From Neoroseomonas lacus (GTDB lineage Bacteria; Pseudomonadota; Alphaproteobacteria; Acetobacterales; Acetobacteraceae), in assembly GCF_014644535.1 (NCBI RefSeq), contig NZ_BMKW01000008.1:184679-248678 (forward strand): a stretch of 64,000 bases of DNA, read 5' to 3'. Shown one piece after another: positions 53,584-62,434 of the stretch. Each line of letters starts with the position of its first letter. Positions within the stretch are counted from its first letter, which is position 1. The notes beneath the pieces were generated by a model, which had not been told where the DNA came from, searched no databases, and saw only the letters and a program-made list of their open reading frames with translations. Made by a program: the position numbers and the translations under genes.

Positions 53584-54545
53584 GCGGCCTTCTCGCCCTG
53601 CTGCTCGCCATCCTGCTCGGCCTCGGCCTGGCGCTGTGGGGGTTGCACAGCACCGGCAGCCGCGGGCGCGGGCGGCTGTTGGCGGCGCGCTTCGCCGCGC
53701 ATTCGCTGCCGCATGCGCGGCAGCGCACGACCAGCCGAGTCGCCCAGCGCAGCCCGGAAGCCTCCCTGCTGCGCCTGCCCGAACCGCTCGAACGCCGCCT
53801 GTCGCGCCTGTTCGGCTGGGAACCCGAGCGGCTGGACCAATACCCCATCGCGCCAACGCTGGTCGTCCTTCTCGCCGCCGCGCCGGCCGCGCTCGGCGCC
53901 GCCTATCTGACAACGATGTTCGGCCCGAAGGCCTGGCTCCTGACCCCTGTCGTCTGGGTCATGGTCGCGCGGTGGTTCTTCACCTCGGTGCATCGCAAAC
54001 GGGCGGCCGCGCTCTACAAGCAATTGCCCGACGCGCTCGGCATGGTGGTGCGCGCGGTGCGCGCCGGCATCCCGGTGGTCGAGGCGCTGCGCACCATCGG
54101 CCGCGAAGTGCCCGACCCGACCGGCGCCGAGTTCCGCCGCCTGTCGAACAAGCTGGCGATCGGCGTGCCGTTAGAAGACGCGCTGAAGCGTCTCGCCCGC
54201 CGCTCGGGCCTGCCGGAATACCGCTTCTTCGCCGTCGCCCTCACGTTGCAGAACAGCGCCGGCGGCAACCTTACCGAAACGCTCGACAACCTTGCCGATG
54301 TCGTGCGCAAGCGGGTGGCGACGCGGCTGCGCGGCCATGCGCTCGCCTCCCAGGCGCGGGCCAGCGCCTATGTCCTCTCCGCTGTGCCCGTCTTCGCCGC
54401 CTGCGCGCTGCTGCTGATCAACCCGCGCTACGTGCTGGTGCTGTTCAACGACCCGCGCGGCAATGTCGTGCTGGCCTCGGCGCTGGGCTCGCTCGCCCTC
54501 GGGCTCGGGACGATGAAGGCGATCATTCGGCGGTCCCTGTCATGA
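53580..54545 (+). CDS. tadB: Tad inner-membrane platform protein TadB
   Basis: A 321-aa GspF-type membrane protein. Predicted helices lie near residues 3-22, 90-112, 115-135 and at the C-terminus (ASAYVLSAVPVFAACALLLI, VVLASALGSLALGLGTM). The cytoplasmic domain contains LYKQLPDALGMVVRAVRAGIPVVEALRTIGREVPDPTGAEFRRLSNKLAIGVPLEDAL, the T2SF core. It pairs with TadC as the platform moved by CpaF. ATGA overlaps occur at both ends. Confidence 0.93.
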   Translation: MSGLLALLLAILLGLGLALWGLHSTGSRGRGRLLAARFAAHSLPHARQRTTSRVAQRSPEASLLRLPEPLERRLSRLFGWEPERLDQYPIAPTLVVLLAAAPAALGAAYLTTMFGPKAWLLTPVVWVMVARWFFTSVHRKRAAALYKQLPDALGMVVRAVRAGIPVVEALRTIGREVPDPTGAEFRRLSNKLAIGVPLEDALKRLARRSGLPEYRFFAVALTLQNSAGGNLTETLDNLADVVRKRVATRLRGHALASQARASAYVLSAVPVFAACALLLINPRYVLVLFNDPRGNVVLASALGSLALGLGTMKAIIRRSLS

Positions 54546-55462
54546 ACCGCATCATGCTGTTGCAGGCGGCCGGCGCCATCATGGCGGCGATGCTGCTCTG
54601 CGCCGCCTTGCTGCTGCCGCGGCTGCGGCGGATCGAGCGCATGCAGGCGCGCATCGCCACGTTGCGCGGCCTGGGCAACCAGAACCAGCTCGAGCCCGCG
54701 CCATGGCCGCAGCGCGCCGCCCGCGCGGTGGGCCAGGCGGTGCTCGCCAGCGGCATAGTCAAGGGCGAGACCCTGGCCGAATTGCAGCGCACCGTGATGG
54801 CCGCCGGCTTCCGTGGTTCGCGCGCCGTGGCGGTGTTCATCGGCACCAAGGTCATGCTGATGGTCGGCCTGCCCTTCATCGCCCTGCCGCTGTCCTCGGT
54901 TATGGGGCCGATGGGGCGCAACCTGCTCGTCGCCGGCGCGGCTGTGGCCGGGCTGGTGCTCCCCGACATGGCATTGCGCCGGTTGCGCGAGATGCACGCG
55001 AAGCAGGTCGAACGCGGCCTCGCCGATGCGCTCGACCTGATGGTGATCTGCGCCGAGGCGGGCCTGCCGCTGGAAGCCGCGGTCGAACGCGTCTCGATCG
55101 AGATGGCCGAGGCGAACCGCGCCGTCGCCACCGAATTCGGCAATGTCGGCACCGAGCTGCGCATCCTGTCCGACCGTCGCCAGGCCTTGCAGAACATGGG
55201 CGACCGAACCGGCCTCGATTCCCTGCGCCGGCTTGGCGGCACCCTGGCGCAGACGCTGCAATACGGTACGCCGCTCGCCCAGGCGCTGCGAACCCTGGCC
55301 ACCGAGCTGCGCCACGAAACCCTGATGCGCTTCGAAGCGCGCGCGGCGCGGCTGCCGGCGCTGCTCACCATGCCCACCATCGCATTCATCCTGCCCTGCA
55401 TCTTCCTGATCGTCGGTGGTCCCGCCGTGCTGCGGGTGCTCGACATCGCGTCGCGTCCCTGA
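54542..55462 (+). CDS. tadC: Tad inner-membrane platform protein TadC
   Basis: A 306-aa GspF-type protein, companion of TadB. The T2SF core reads VERGLADALDLMVICAEAGLPLEAAVERVSIEMAEANRAVATEFGNVGTELRILSDRRQALQNMGDRTGLDSLRRLGGTLAQTLQYGTPLAQALRTLATELR, very typical of TadC. Helices lie near residues 8-26, 98-140 and 280-300. Start ATG 54542 overlaps the tadB stop. Confidence 0.93.
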   Translation: MNRIMLLQAAGAIMAAMLLCAALLLPRLRRIERMQARIATLRGLGNQNQLEPAPWPQRAARAVGQAVLASGIVKGETLAELQRTVMAAGFRGSRAVAVFIGTKVMLMVGLPFIALPLSSVMGPMGRNLLVAGAAVAGLVLPDMALRRLREMHAKQVERGLADALDLMVICAEAGLPLEAAVERVSIEMAEANRAVATEFGNVGTELRILSDRRQALQNMGDRTGLDSLRRLGGTLAQTLQYGTPLAQALRTLATELRHETLMRFEARAARLPALLTMPTIAFILPCIFLIVGGPAVLRVLDIASRP

Positions 55463-55478
55463 GCCGAAGGAGTTGGCC

Positions 55479-56201
55479 ATGCGCTTCACCCTCATCCCCA
55501 TCCTGTTCGCCGGGTCGCTCGCCGCCTGCGCCGGTGGCGTCGATGACAACGACCAGCGCCTGCGTCTCGCCAGCGCCGCGCTCGCCACCGGTAACAACAG
55601 CGCGGCGACCGCCATCACCGGCAGCCTGGCGCATGACAACCCCGGCGACGTGCAGTCTCAGCTCCGCCACGCCGAGATGCTCGCCGGCAATGCCCGCTGG
55701 CGCGAGGCCGCCGAGGCCTATACCCGCGCGGTGCAGGCCGATGGCCATTCCGCCCCGGCGCGGCTCGGCCTCGGCCGCGCGCTGCTGCGCGGTGGCAACG
55801 CGGTGGCGGCTGAGACCGCCTTCCGCCAGGCCGTCGCCGCCCTGCCACGCGAGGCCGGCGCGCAATCCGGACTCGGCGTCGCGCTCGACATGCAGGGGCG
55901 CCAGCCGGAAGCCCAGTCGGCCTATCGCGCGGCGTTGGCGATCAACCCCAACCATGCCGGCGCGCGCACCAACCTGGCGCTGTCGCTGACACTGTCGGGC
56001 CATGGCGCGGAGGCCGTGCGGGTGCTGGAACAGGTGGCGCGCGCACCCCAGGCGACGATGCGCCAACGGCACAACCTCGCCCTCGCCTATGCCGCCGCGG
56101 GCGATGCGACCCACGCGGCGGAACTGCTCGCCCCGGAACTCGGCGGGGAGGCCAGCCAGGAGGCGGTGGTGGCTTGGCGCGCCGCGCTGTCCGGGTCATG
56201 A
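55479..56201 (+). CDS. tadD: TPR lipoprotein TadD
   Basis: A 240-aa outer-membrane-associated lipoprotein (lipobox SLAACAGG, Cys 17) with about five tetratricopeptide repeats (e.g. WREAAEAYTRAVQADGHSAPARLGLGRALLRGG, AAETAFRQAVAALPREAGAQSGLGVALDMQGR, AQSAYRAALAINPNHAGARTNLALSLTLSG). TadD is required for Tad pilus biogenesis, probably helping secretin assembly. AAGGAG precedes ATG 55479. Confidence 0.9.
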   Translation: MRFTLIPILFAGSLAACAGGVDDNDQRLRLASAALATGNNSAATAITGSLAHDNPGDVQSQLRHAEMLAGNARWREAAEAYTRAVQADGHSAPARLGLGRALLRGGNAVAAETAFRQAVAALPREAGAQSGLGVALDMQGRQPEAQSAYRAALAINPNHAGARTNLALSLTLSGHGAEAVRVLEQVARAPQATMRQRHNLALAYAAAGDATHAAELLAPELGGEASQEAVVAWRAALSGS

Positions 56202-56692
56202 CGCAGCGCCACCAGACAGCGCGGCGCGGCTCCATCATCCTGGAATTCGCGCTGACCGCCCCGGTGCTGATGGGGTTGATGATGACGGTGCTGGAAGGCG
56301 CCTGGCAGGCACTGACCGCCGCAACGCTCGATATCGGCGCGCGCGAGGCCAGCCGCTTCGGCGCCACCGGCGAGGCCGCGCCCGACTGGCTGCCGCCGCC
56401 CGCCCCGGCGACGCGCGAGGAAGCCGTCCGCCGCGTCGTGCTGTGGTTCGGCCCCTATGTGCTCAACGCCGACCATCTCACGGTGCGCGTCACCGCCTAT
56501 GCCGGCCCGGCGGCGCTGGCCTCGCCGACGCCCGGCCAGGCTGGGGCGGGCGGGGCAGGGGAGACGGTGCTGTACGAGCTGACCTACCAGCAGCCCTTCC
56601 TCTCGCCGCTGCCGGCGCTGTTATTCGGGCGTACCTCGCTCGACCACACCTCGCGAATGATCGTGCGCAATGAACCCTTTCCGGCGTCGTGA
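56198..56692 (+). CDS. tadE: TadE-type pseudopilin 1
   Basis: A 164-aa minor pilin. The N-terminal GSIILEFALTAPVLMGLMMTVLEGAWQAL has the cleavage Gly followed by hydrophobic residues and a Glu at mature position 5, as in TadE/TadF prepilins. The periplasmic part (EASRFGATGEAAPDW ... VRVTAYAGPAAL) is small and variable. It overlaps tadD by 4 bp and the second pseudopilin by 23 bp. Confidence 0.88.
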   Translation: MTQRHQTARRGSIILEFALTAPVLMGLMMTVLEGAWQALTAATLDIGAREASRFGATGEAAPDWLPPPAPATREEAVRRVVLWFGPYVLNADHLTVRVTAYAGPAALASPTPGQAGAGGAGETVLYELTYQQPFLSPLPALLFGRTSLDHTSRMIVRNEPFPAS

Positions 56693-57242
56693 CAGCCGCC
56701 GGGCCGGCTCGGTCGCGGTCGAGTTCACCCTCGTCGCGCCAATCATCGCGCTGCTCGGCCTCGCCGTGCTGGACGTAGTGGATTTCCTGCGCGTCTCGCT
56801 GCGGCTCGAACGCACGGCGGGGGAGGTGGCGAATGTCGTCGCCCAATACCAGACCCTGCGCGCCGCCGATTTCGCCTCGGTCTTCGACCTCGCCGGGCGC
56901 ATCGCCTCGCCCTATCATGTCACGGATTCCGATGGCGCCGTGGTGGTCTCGGGCCTGGCCAATGTCGGCAATGGCGTCATCGTGCTGTGGCAGCGGCGCG
57001 CCGGCTCCCCGGGCTATCGCAGTGCCTTCGGCACCGAGGGCGGCGCGGCGACCATACCGGCCCGCTCGGCCGACCTCGTCCTCGCCATCGGCCAGGGCGC
57101 GGTGGTGACCGAAGTGTTCTACGCCCGTAAGCCCTGGTTGCTGTCGGGTCGCTTTCTCTCCGGCGATCCATTCTCGCGCCTGCAATCCTTCGCGCTGCAA
57201 CGGCCGCGGATGGTCTCGATCCTGCGGGTCTCGGCGTCATGA
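56670..57242 (+). CDS. TadE/TadF-type pseudopilin 2
   Basis: A 190-aa minor pilin. RRAGSVAVEFTLVAPIIALLGLAVLDVVDFLRVSLRLERTAGEVANVVAQYQTL contains the prepilin motif (Gly, then Glu at +5) and the long amphipathic helix of TadE/F proteins. It probably seeds pilus assembly with TadE and TadG. ATGA overlap with tadG. Confidence 0.85.
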   Translation: MNPFRRRDSRRAGSVAVEFTLVAPIIALLGLAVLDVVDFLRVSLRLERTAGEVANVVAQYQTLRAADFASVFDLAGRIASPYHVTDSDGAVVVSGLANVGNGVIVLWQRRAGSPGYRSAFGTEGGAATIPARSADLVLAIGQGAVVTEVFYARKPWLLSGRFLSGDPFSRLQSFALQRPRMVSILRVSAS

Positions 57243-58756
57243 CGCTGCTGCGCCGCCTGTGGCGGGATCGTCGCGGCGCCGTCGCGCTCATGGCCGGGCT
57301 GTCGATCATCCCGTTGCTGACCATGGCCGGCGCGGCGGTCGACCTGACGCGGCTGTACATTCTGCATTCGCGCCTGATCACCTCGGTCGATGCCGCCGCG
57401 CTGGCCGGCGCCCGGGTGATCAACGAACTCGACCGCGACGCGCAGATCCAGCGCTGGTTCTGGGCCAATTTCACGCGCGACCAGCCGGGGCTCACCTCCG
57501 GCTTCCTCGGCGCGGAGGTCACGACCTTCTCCATCGCCGTCGATGCGGAAAGCCGCGCGGTGCGCGTGCAGGTGCGTGCCGCGCTGCCGACCACGGTACT
57601 TCGCCTGTTCGGTCAGGACACGCTCTATGCCAGCGTGGACCAGACGGCGCGCCGGCAGGATCGCGGCATGGAGATCGCACTGGTGCTCGACGTCACCGGC
57701 TCGATGGCAGGCACGCCGATGACCGCGTTGCGCAACGCCGCGACGGACCTGGTGAACATCATCTACGGGCCGAATGAGACGGTGCCGAATCTCTGGGTTT
57801 CAGTCGTGCCCTACACCTCGACCGTGGATATCGGGCGTGGCCGCGCGGGTTGGCTCGCCGTCGGCAGTCTCAATGCCTCGGCCTATGGCAGTACGGTCTG
57901 GCGCGGCTGCGTCTTCGCCCGCCACCAGAACCGCGAGGACGAGACCGACACGCCGCCCACCGTCGCCCCCTTCCGGCCTTTCCTGTGGCCATCGACCTAT
58001 GGCCGCTACAGCCCGAACCTCGGCGACAACGAATGGACCAACAGCACGATCACCGAGCCCAACCCGGAGAATCCGCCGAGCGATTCCACGCAGAATGCGC
58101 TGGGCAACAACGCGAAGGGCCCCAACCTTGGCTGCGGCCGCGCCATCCTGCCGCTGACCGCGACGCGCAGCACGGTACTGAACGAGATCGCCAACCTGCG
58201 CGCAACGCATCGCGGCGGCACCATGGCCAATCTCGGCCTGCAGATGGGCTGGGCCACCATCTCGCCGCGCTGGCAGGGGCTGTGGGGCACCGCGGGCCTG
58301 CCACAGGCCTATGACACGCCGTACATGGACAAGGTCCTGGTGCTGATGACCGACGGCAACAATGAATGGTACGACTGGCCCGGCGGTGCACCGGGTGTCT
58401 GCACCACCAGCGGGTCCAACCCGCCCTGCCGCAGCACCTACCGCTCCGACGGCGATGCCGACATGACCTCCTATGGCCGGCTGCGGGAAAACCGCCTCGG
58501 CCTGGCCAGCGTGACCAACGCCAACGCGCTCGCCGAGATCAACGCCCGCATGTCGCGCCTGTGCACCAGCATCAAGGCGAATGGCGTGGTCCTCTACACC
58601 ATCACCTTCAACGTCGCGAACAGCACGACGCGCGACCTGTACCGCACCTGCGCGACGCAGCCGGAATATTACTTCAACAGCCCCGACAGCACGGCGCTGC
58701 AGGCGGCGTTCCGCGAAATCGCCGGCCAGCTCGCCAATCTGCGCCTGGTGCATTGA
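57239..58756 (+). CDS. tadG: TadG-like protein with VWA domain
   Basis: A 505-aa protein with a TadG/TadE-type N-terminus (RRGAVALMAGLSIIPLLTMAGAAVDLTRLYILHSRLITSVDAAALAGA) and a von Willebrand A domain. The MIDAS motif is IALVLDVTGSMAGTPM (DxTxS rather than DxSxS), with a second metal-site region LVLMTDGNNEW. A roughly 100-aa insert (CVFARHQNREDETDT ... NAKGPNLGCGRAILPL) interrupts the VWA fold. VWA-bearing TadG homologues may act as pilus tip adhesins; that is inferred. It is the last gene of the tad operon. Confidence 0.88.
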   Translation: MTLLRRLWRDRRGAVALMAGLSIIPLLTMAGAAVDLTRLYILHSRLITSVDAAALAGARVINELDRDAQIQRWFWANFTRDQPGLTSGFLGAEVTTFSIAVDAESRAVRVQVRAALPTTVLRLFGQDTLYASVDQTARRQDRGMEIALVLDVTGSMAGTPMTALRNAATDLVNIIYGPNETVPNLWVSVVPYTSTVDIGRGRAGWLAVGSLNASAYGSTVWRGCVFARHQNREDETDTPPTVAPFRPFLWPSTYGRYSPNLGDNEWTNSTITEPNPENPPSDSTQNALGNNAKGPNLGCGRAILPLTATRSTVLNEIANLRATHRGGTMANLGLQMGWATISPRWQGLWGTAGLPQAYDTPYMDKVLVLMTDGNNEWYDWPGGAPGVCTTSGSNPPCRSTYRSDGDADMTSYGRLRENRLGLASVTNANALAEINARMSRLCTSIKANGVVLYTITFNVANSTTRDLYRTCATQPEYYFNSPDSTALQAAFREIAGQLANLRLVH

Positions 58757-58819
58757 AAGCCTTGCCCGGCGACCGGCGGCGCGCTACGGGCGCTGCACAA
58801 GTCCAAGGGAGCACAGGCG

Positions 58820-59794
58820 GTGAACCGTCGTCACGTCTTGACCATCGCGGCCGCCACGCTGGCCGCGCCGCGCCTGTCCCTCGCGCAGGACAACTGGCCG
58901 AACCGGCCGGTGACCCTGCTGGTGCCCTTCGCCGCCGGCGGATCGAACGATGTGGTGGCCCGCTTCATCGCCCCCGCACTCGAACAGAAGTTCGGCCAAC
59001 CCTTCGTCATCGACAACCGCCCCGGCGGCGGCGGTTCGCTCGGCATGGGCATGGTTGCGCGCGGGCGGCCGGATGGGCAGACCCTGCTGATCTCCTCGGC
59101 CTCCAACCATGTGTTCCATCCGCTGGTCTCCGGCGACCTCGGCTACGACCCGCGCGAGGCGCTGGTCGGCGTCGCGATGCTGACCGATGTGCCGACCGTG
59201 CTCGCCGCCAATCCGCGTGCTGGCGTCAGCACCGTGCAGGAACTGATCGCCAAGGTGCGCGCCACGCGCGACGGCTTCTCCTTCGGCTCCTCGGGCGTCG
59301 GCACCTCGAACCACCTGGCCGGTGAGCTGTTCCGCATGCGCACGAGGCTCGACCTGACCCATGTGCCCTATCGTGGCGGCGGCCCAGCCCTGACGGACCT
59401 GGTGGCCGGCACCATCCCGATAGCCTTCATGAACTTGCCGACCGTCGCCCCGGCGGCCGAGGACGGGCGAGTGAAGATCCTCGGCGTCTGCACCGGGCAG
59501 CGCGTTTCGGTGCGCCCCGAGCTGCCGACCGTGACGGAACAGGGTGTGCCCGACTTCGCGGTGCGTTCCTGGACCGGGATATTCGCGCCACGCGGTACCT
59601 CGCCGGCCATTGTCGCGCGGGTCGGCGCCGCGGTGAATGAGGCGCTGGCCGCCCCGGCGCTCACCGCGCGCCTCACCGCGATCGGCGCCGAGCCGATCCT
59701 GATGACGCCGGCCGAGACGGACGCCTTCGTGCGGCAGGAATTCGACCGTTGGGCGCCGGTGGTGCGCGCGGCGAACATCTCGGCCAACGGCTGA
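58820..59794 (+). CDS. Bug-family (TctC-like) tripartite tricarboxylate substrate-binding protein
   Basis: A 324-aa periplasmic binding protein. A Tat/Sec-type leader (MNRRHVLTIAAATLAAPRLSLAQ) is followed by WPNRPVTLLVPFAAGGSNDVVARFIAPALEQKFGQPFVIDNRPGGGGSLGMGMVARGRPDGQTLLI, the Bug fingerprint. VPYRGGGPALTDLVAGTIPIAFMNLPT is also typical. GTG 58820 has AAGGGA upstream. No TctA/TctB membrane genes are present, as is frequent for Bug proteins. It heads a run of catabolic genes whose substrate it probably binds, likely a carboxylate. Confidence 0.94.
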   Translation: MNRRHVLTIAAATLAAPRLSLAQDNWPNRPVTLLVPFAAGGSNDVVARFIAPALEQKFGQPFVIDNRPGGGGSLGMGMVARGRPDGQTLLISSASNHVFHPLVSGDLGYDPREALVGVAMLTDVPTVLAANPRAGVSTVQELIAKVRATRDGFSFGSSGVGTSNHLAGELFRMRTRLDLTHVPYRGGGPALTDLVAGTIPIAFMNLPTVAPAAEDGRVKILGVCTGQRVSVRPELPTVTEQGVPDFAVRSWTGIFAPRGTSPAIVARVGAAVNEALAAPALTARLTAIGAEPILMTPAETDAFVRQEFDRWAPVVRAANISANG

Positions 59795-59801
59795 CCACCC
59801 A

Positions 59802-60578
59802 ATGACGCCGGCCGAGGCGGACGTTTTCGCACTGCTGCTGGCCTCCGCACGGCGCGATGGACGGCAGGTAATGCCGCCCGCCATCCTGCCGGCGACGCCG
59901 CAGGAGGGCTATGACGTCGCCGATGCCGTCGCGGCACAACTCGGCTGGCCACGCCGCGGCTGGAAGGTGGCAGCAACCACGCCCGAGATGCGCCGCCGCC
60001 TGCGCGCGAGCGAACCGACGCGTGGGCCGATCTACGCACGCTTCGTGCAGGCCTCGCCGGCGGTGCTGCCCTTCGCGTCGCTGCTCGATCCGCTCATCGA
60101 ATGCGAGATCGTCCTGCGCCTCGGTGTGGACCTGCCGGCCCGGCCTGAACCCTGGACCGCGCCCGAGGTCCAGGCCGCCATCGCCGGCGTCCATGGCGGG
60201 ATCGAGGTGGCCGAGTGCCGCTTTCCCATCGATGCATTGCCCGCCATGCCGGCGATCCTCGCCGACGGCGCGGCCAATGGGCGCTATGTGCTGGGCGCGG
60301 AGATCGCGGGCTGGCGCGACGGCGACCTCGCCGCCATGCCGGTGACCCTCGCGGTCGATGGTGCGGTCCGCCGTAGCGGTACCGGGGCGGAGGCGATGGG
60401 CCATCCCTTCCACGTCCTGCTCTGGCTCGCCGAGGCCTTGCGCCAGCGCGGGCAAGGGCTGGCTGTGGGCGACCTCGTCAGCAGCGGCACCTGCACCGGC
60501 ATGCTGCGCCCGGCGGCCGGGCAGCGATTGCTGGCGCGCTTCGGCGAGTCTTGCGAGGTAGCGCTCGACCTGCGTTGA
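59802..60578 (+). CDS. 2-keto-4-pentenoate hydratase / FAH-family protein
   Basis: A 258-aa protein of the hydratase/decarboxylase branch of the fumarylacetoacetase superfamily. GYDVADAVAAQLGWPRRGWKVAATTPEMRRRL, ASLLDPLIECEIVLRLGVDLP (metal-binding E-x-E) and VAECRFPID with GHPFHVLLWLAEALRQRGQGLAVGDLVSSGTCTG are characteristic of MhpD-like enzymes. It would hydrate or hydrolyse a 2-oxo acid. ATG 59802 is 7 bp after the Bug gene stop; its first 28 bp are nearly identical to DNA near the end of that gene. Confidence 0.88.
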   Translation: MTPAEADVFALLLASARRDGRQVMPPAILPATPQEGYDVADAVAAQLGWPRRGWKVAATTPEMRRRLRASEPTRGPIYARFVQASPAVLPFASLLDPLIECEIVLRLGVDLPARPEPWTAPEVQAAIAGVHGGIEVAECRFPIDALPAMPAILADGAANGRYVLGAEIAGWRDGDLAAMPVTLAVDGAVRRSGTGAEAMGHPFHVLLWLAEALRQRGQGLAVGDLVSSGTCTGMLRPAAGQRLLARFGESCEVALDLR

Positions 60579-60629
60579 CGGCGGGCGGAGCCTGTCGCAG
60601 CGTCGGCGTGAGGAATGCAGGAGCGCGCG

Positions 60630-61532
60630 ATGAAGATGCCAGCCCATGGGCGCTACGCCCACAGTGCCATCCCGGCCCGCCCGACCTATGAATGGCCGAA
60701 CGGCGCGCGGCTCGCGCTGGTGGTGTGCAACAACATTGAGGCATTCGCCTTCCGTGCCGGCATGGGGTCAGACAGCACCGGGGCGGCCTCGCCGCAGGGC
60801 CAGCGCAACTACGCCTGGCGCGACTACGGCAACCGCGTCGGGCTGTGGAACATGCTCGACATGCTCGACGAACTCGAGATCCCCTGCGCGCACAACGTCA
60901 ACGGCGCGGTGCTCGATGCCTGCCCGGAGATCGCGCCGGCCCTGAAGGCGCGCGGCGACGAATTCATCGGCCATGGCCGCACCAATGCCGAACGCCAGGA
61001 CGGCATGTGGGAGGAAGACGAACGCCGCCTCATCGCCGAAAGCCGTGACGCCATCATCCGCCATGCCGGTGTCGCCCCGCAGGGCTGGCTCGGTCCCTAC
61101 ATCGCGCAATCGCCCGTCACGCTCGACCTGCTGAAGGAGGAAGGCTTCTCCTACGTCATGGATTGGCCGGCCGACGACCAGCCCTTCTGGATGACGACGC
61201 GCGCCGGCCCGATGCTCTCGGTGCCCTATTCCATCGAATTGAACGACAGCCCGGCGATGGTCTTCCGCCAGCATAGCGGCCGGCAATTCGCCGAGATGAT
61301 CGTCGACCAGTTCGACGAAATGCTGGAGCAGTCCCGCAAACGCCCGCTGGTCTGCTCGGTGGTTCTGCATCCCTTCATCGTCGGCCAGCCGTTCCGCCTG
61401 CGCGCGCTGCGCGATGCGCTGCGCCACATCCTGTCGCATCGCGAAAGGCTGTGGGTGACGCGGCCTGGCGACTTGGCGCGCTACGCGGCCAGCCTGCCGC
61501 GCGGCGTGGTGCCGGGCTCCGAGGCGCTGTGA
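60630..61532 (+). CDS. polysaccharide-deacetylase-fold hydrolase, PuuE-like (copy 1)
   Basis: A 300-aa NodB-fold protein. ATG 60630 is favoured because AGGAG (60619-60623) is 6 bp upstream. Visible family segments: GARLALVVCNNIEAFAF, NRVGLWNMLDMLDELEIPCAHNVNGAVLDACPEIAPALKARGDEFIGHGRTNAERQDGM, QGWLGPYIAQSPVTLDLLKEEGFSYVMDW. The usual metal-binding Asp-Asp of NodB enzymes is replaced by Asn-Asn-Ile-Glu (residues about 32-35). PuuE-type allantoinases share such changes. Substrate probably a cyclic amide or N-acyl compound, not chitin; inferred. Confidence 0.85.
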   Translation: MKMPAHGRYAHSAIPARPTYEWPNGARLALVVCNNIEAFAFRAGMGSDSTGAASPQGQRNYAWRDYGNRVGLWNMLDMLDELEIPCAHNVNGAVLDACPEIAPALKARGDEFIGHGRTNAERQDGMWEEDERRLIAESRDAIIRHAGVAPQGWLGPYIAQSPVTLDLLKEEGFSYVMDWPADDQPFWMTTRAGPMLSVPYSIELNDSPAMVFRQHSGRQFAEMIVDQFDEMLEQSRKRPLVCSVVLHPFIVGQPFRLRALRDALRHILSHRERLWVTRPGDLARYAASLPRGVVPGSEAL

Positions 61533-62434
61533 TGACTGATGCGGAAGCCGGCCGCGCGCGCGACTTCGTCGGCTATGGTCGCAACCCGCCCGACCCGAGC
61601 TGGCCGGGCGGCGCGCATGTCGTCTGCAACTTCGTCATCAACTACGAGGAAGGCGGCGAGCGCAGCGTCCCCGATGGCGACCCGAACAGCGAAGGCGCGT
61701 TGACCGAAGGCAGCACCGCCCCCGTCACCGGCCGCGACATCGCCGCTGAATCGATGTTCACCTATGGCAGCCGCGCCGGCTTCTGGCGCCTGCATCGCAT
61801 CTTCACCAGGCGAGGCCTGCCCTGCACCGTCTTCGCCGTGGCCCGCGCGCTGGAGCGCAACCCCGAAGCCTGCGCGGCGATGCGCGAGGCCGGCTGGGAC
61901 GTCGCCGGCCACGGGCTGCGCTGGGAAATGCACAACGCCTTCGACGAGGCGACCGAACGCGCCCGCATCGCCGAGGCGACCGACCTCATCACGCGTTGCA
62001 TCGGCGAACGCCCGGCCGGCTGGTACACACGCTACGCGCCCTCGATGCACACGCGCCACCTGCTGCTCGAAGCGGGCTACGAATACGACAGCGACGCCTA
62101 TGACGACGAAATCCCATATTGGGTGAAATGCGCCGGCCGCGACGCGCTGGTATTGCCCTACTCGCTGGTCCACAACGATGTGCGCTTCCCGCGCATGGGT
62201 ATGACCTCCGGCACCGAATATTTCGACTACATGCGCGACGCCATCGAATGCGTGCTGCGGGAGGACCCGCCGCGCATGCTCTCCTTCGGACTGCACAATC
62301 GCATCATCGCCCATCCAGGTCGCGCGATGGGCCTGGCACGGCTGCTCGACTGGATCGCGCAGCACCCGCGCGTCGCTGTGATGCGGCGCGTCGACATCGC
62401 CCGCCACTGGCGCAAGGAACATCCCGCCTCATGA
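61532..62434 (+). CDS. polysaccharide-deacetylase-fold hydrolase, PuuE allantoinase-like (copy 2)
   Basis: A 300-aa protein close to the PuuE family, a metal-independent allantoinase type: RDFVGYGRNPPDPSWPGGAHVVCNFVINYEEGGERSVPDGDPNSEG, AAESMFTYGSRAGFWRLHRIFTRRGLPCTVFAVARALERNPE, DVAGHGLRWEMH, GWYTRYAPSMHTRHLLLEAGYEYDSDAYDDEIPYW and the near-C-terminal FGLHNRIIAHPGRAMGL. Known PuuE enzymes hydrolyse allantoin in ureide catabolism. No other ureide genes are here, so the natural substrate may differ. The ATG overlaps the first copy's stop (TGATG). Confidence 0.9.
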   Translation: MTDAEAGRARDFVGYGRNPPDPSWPGGAHVVCNFVINYEEGGERSVPDGDPNSEGALTEGSTAPVTGRDIAAESMFTYGSRAGFWRLHRIFTRRGLPCTVFAVARALERNPEACAAMREAGWDVAGHGLRWEMHNAFDEATERARIAEATDLITRCIGERPAGWYTRYAPSMHTRHLLLEAGYEYDSDAYDDEIPYWVKCAGRDALVLPYSLVHNDVRFPRMGMTSGTEYFDYMRDAIECVLREDPPRMLSFGLHNRIIAHPGRAMGLARLLDWIAQHPRVAVMRRVDIARHWRKEHPAS

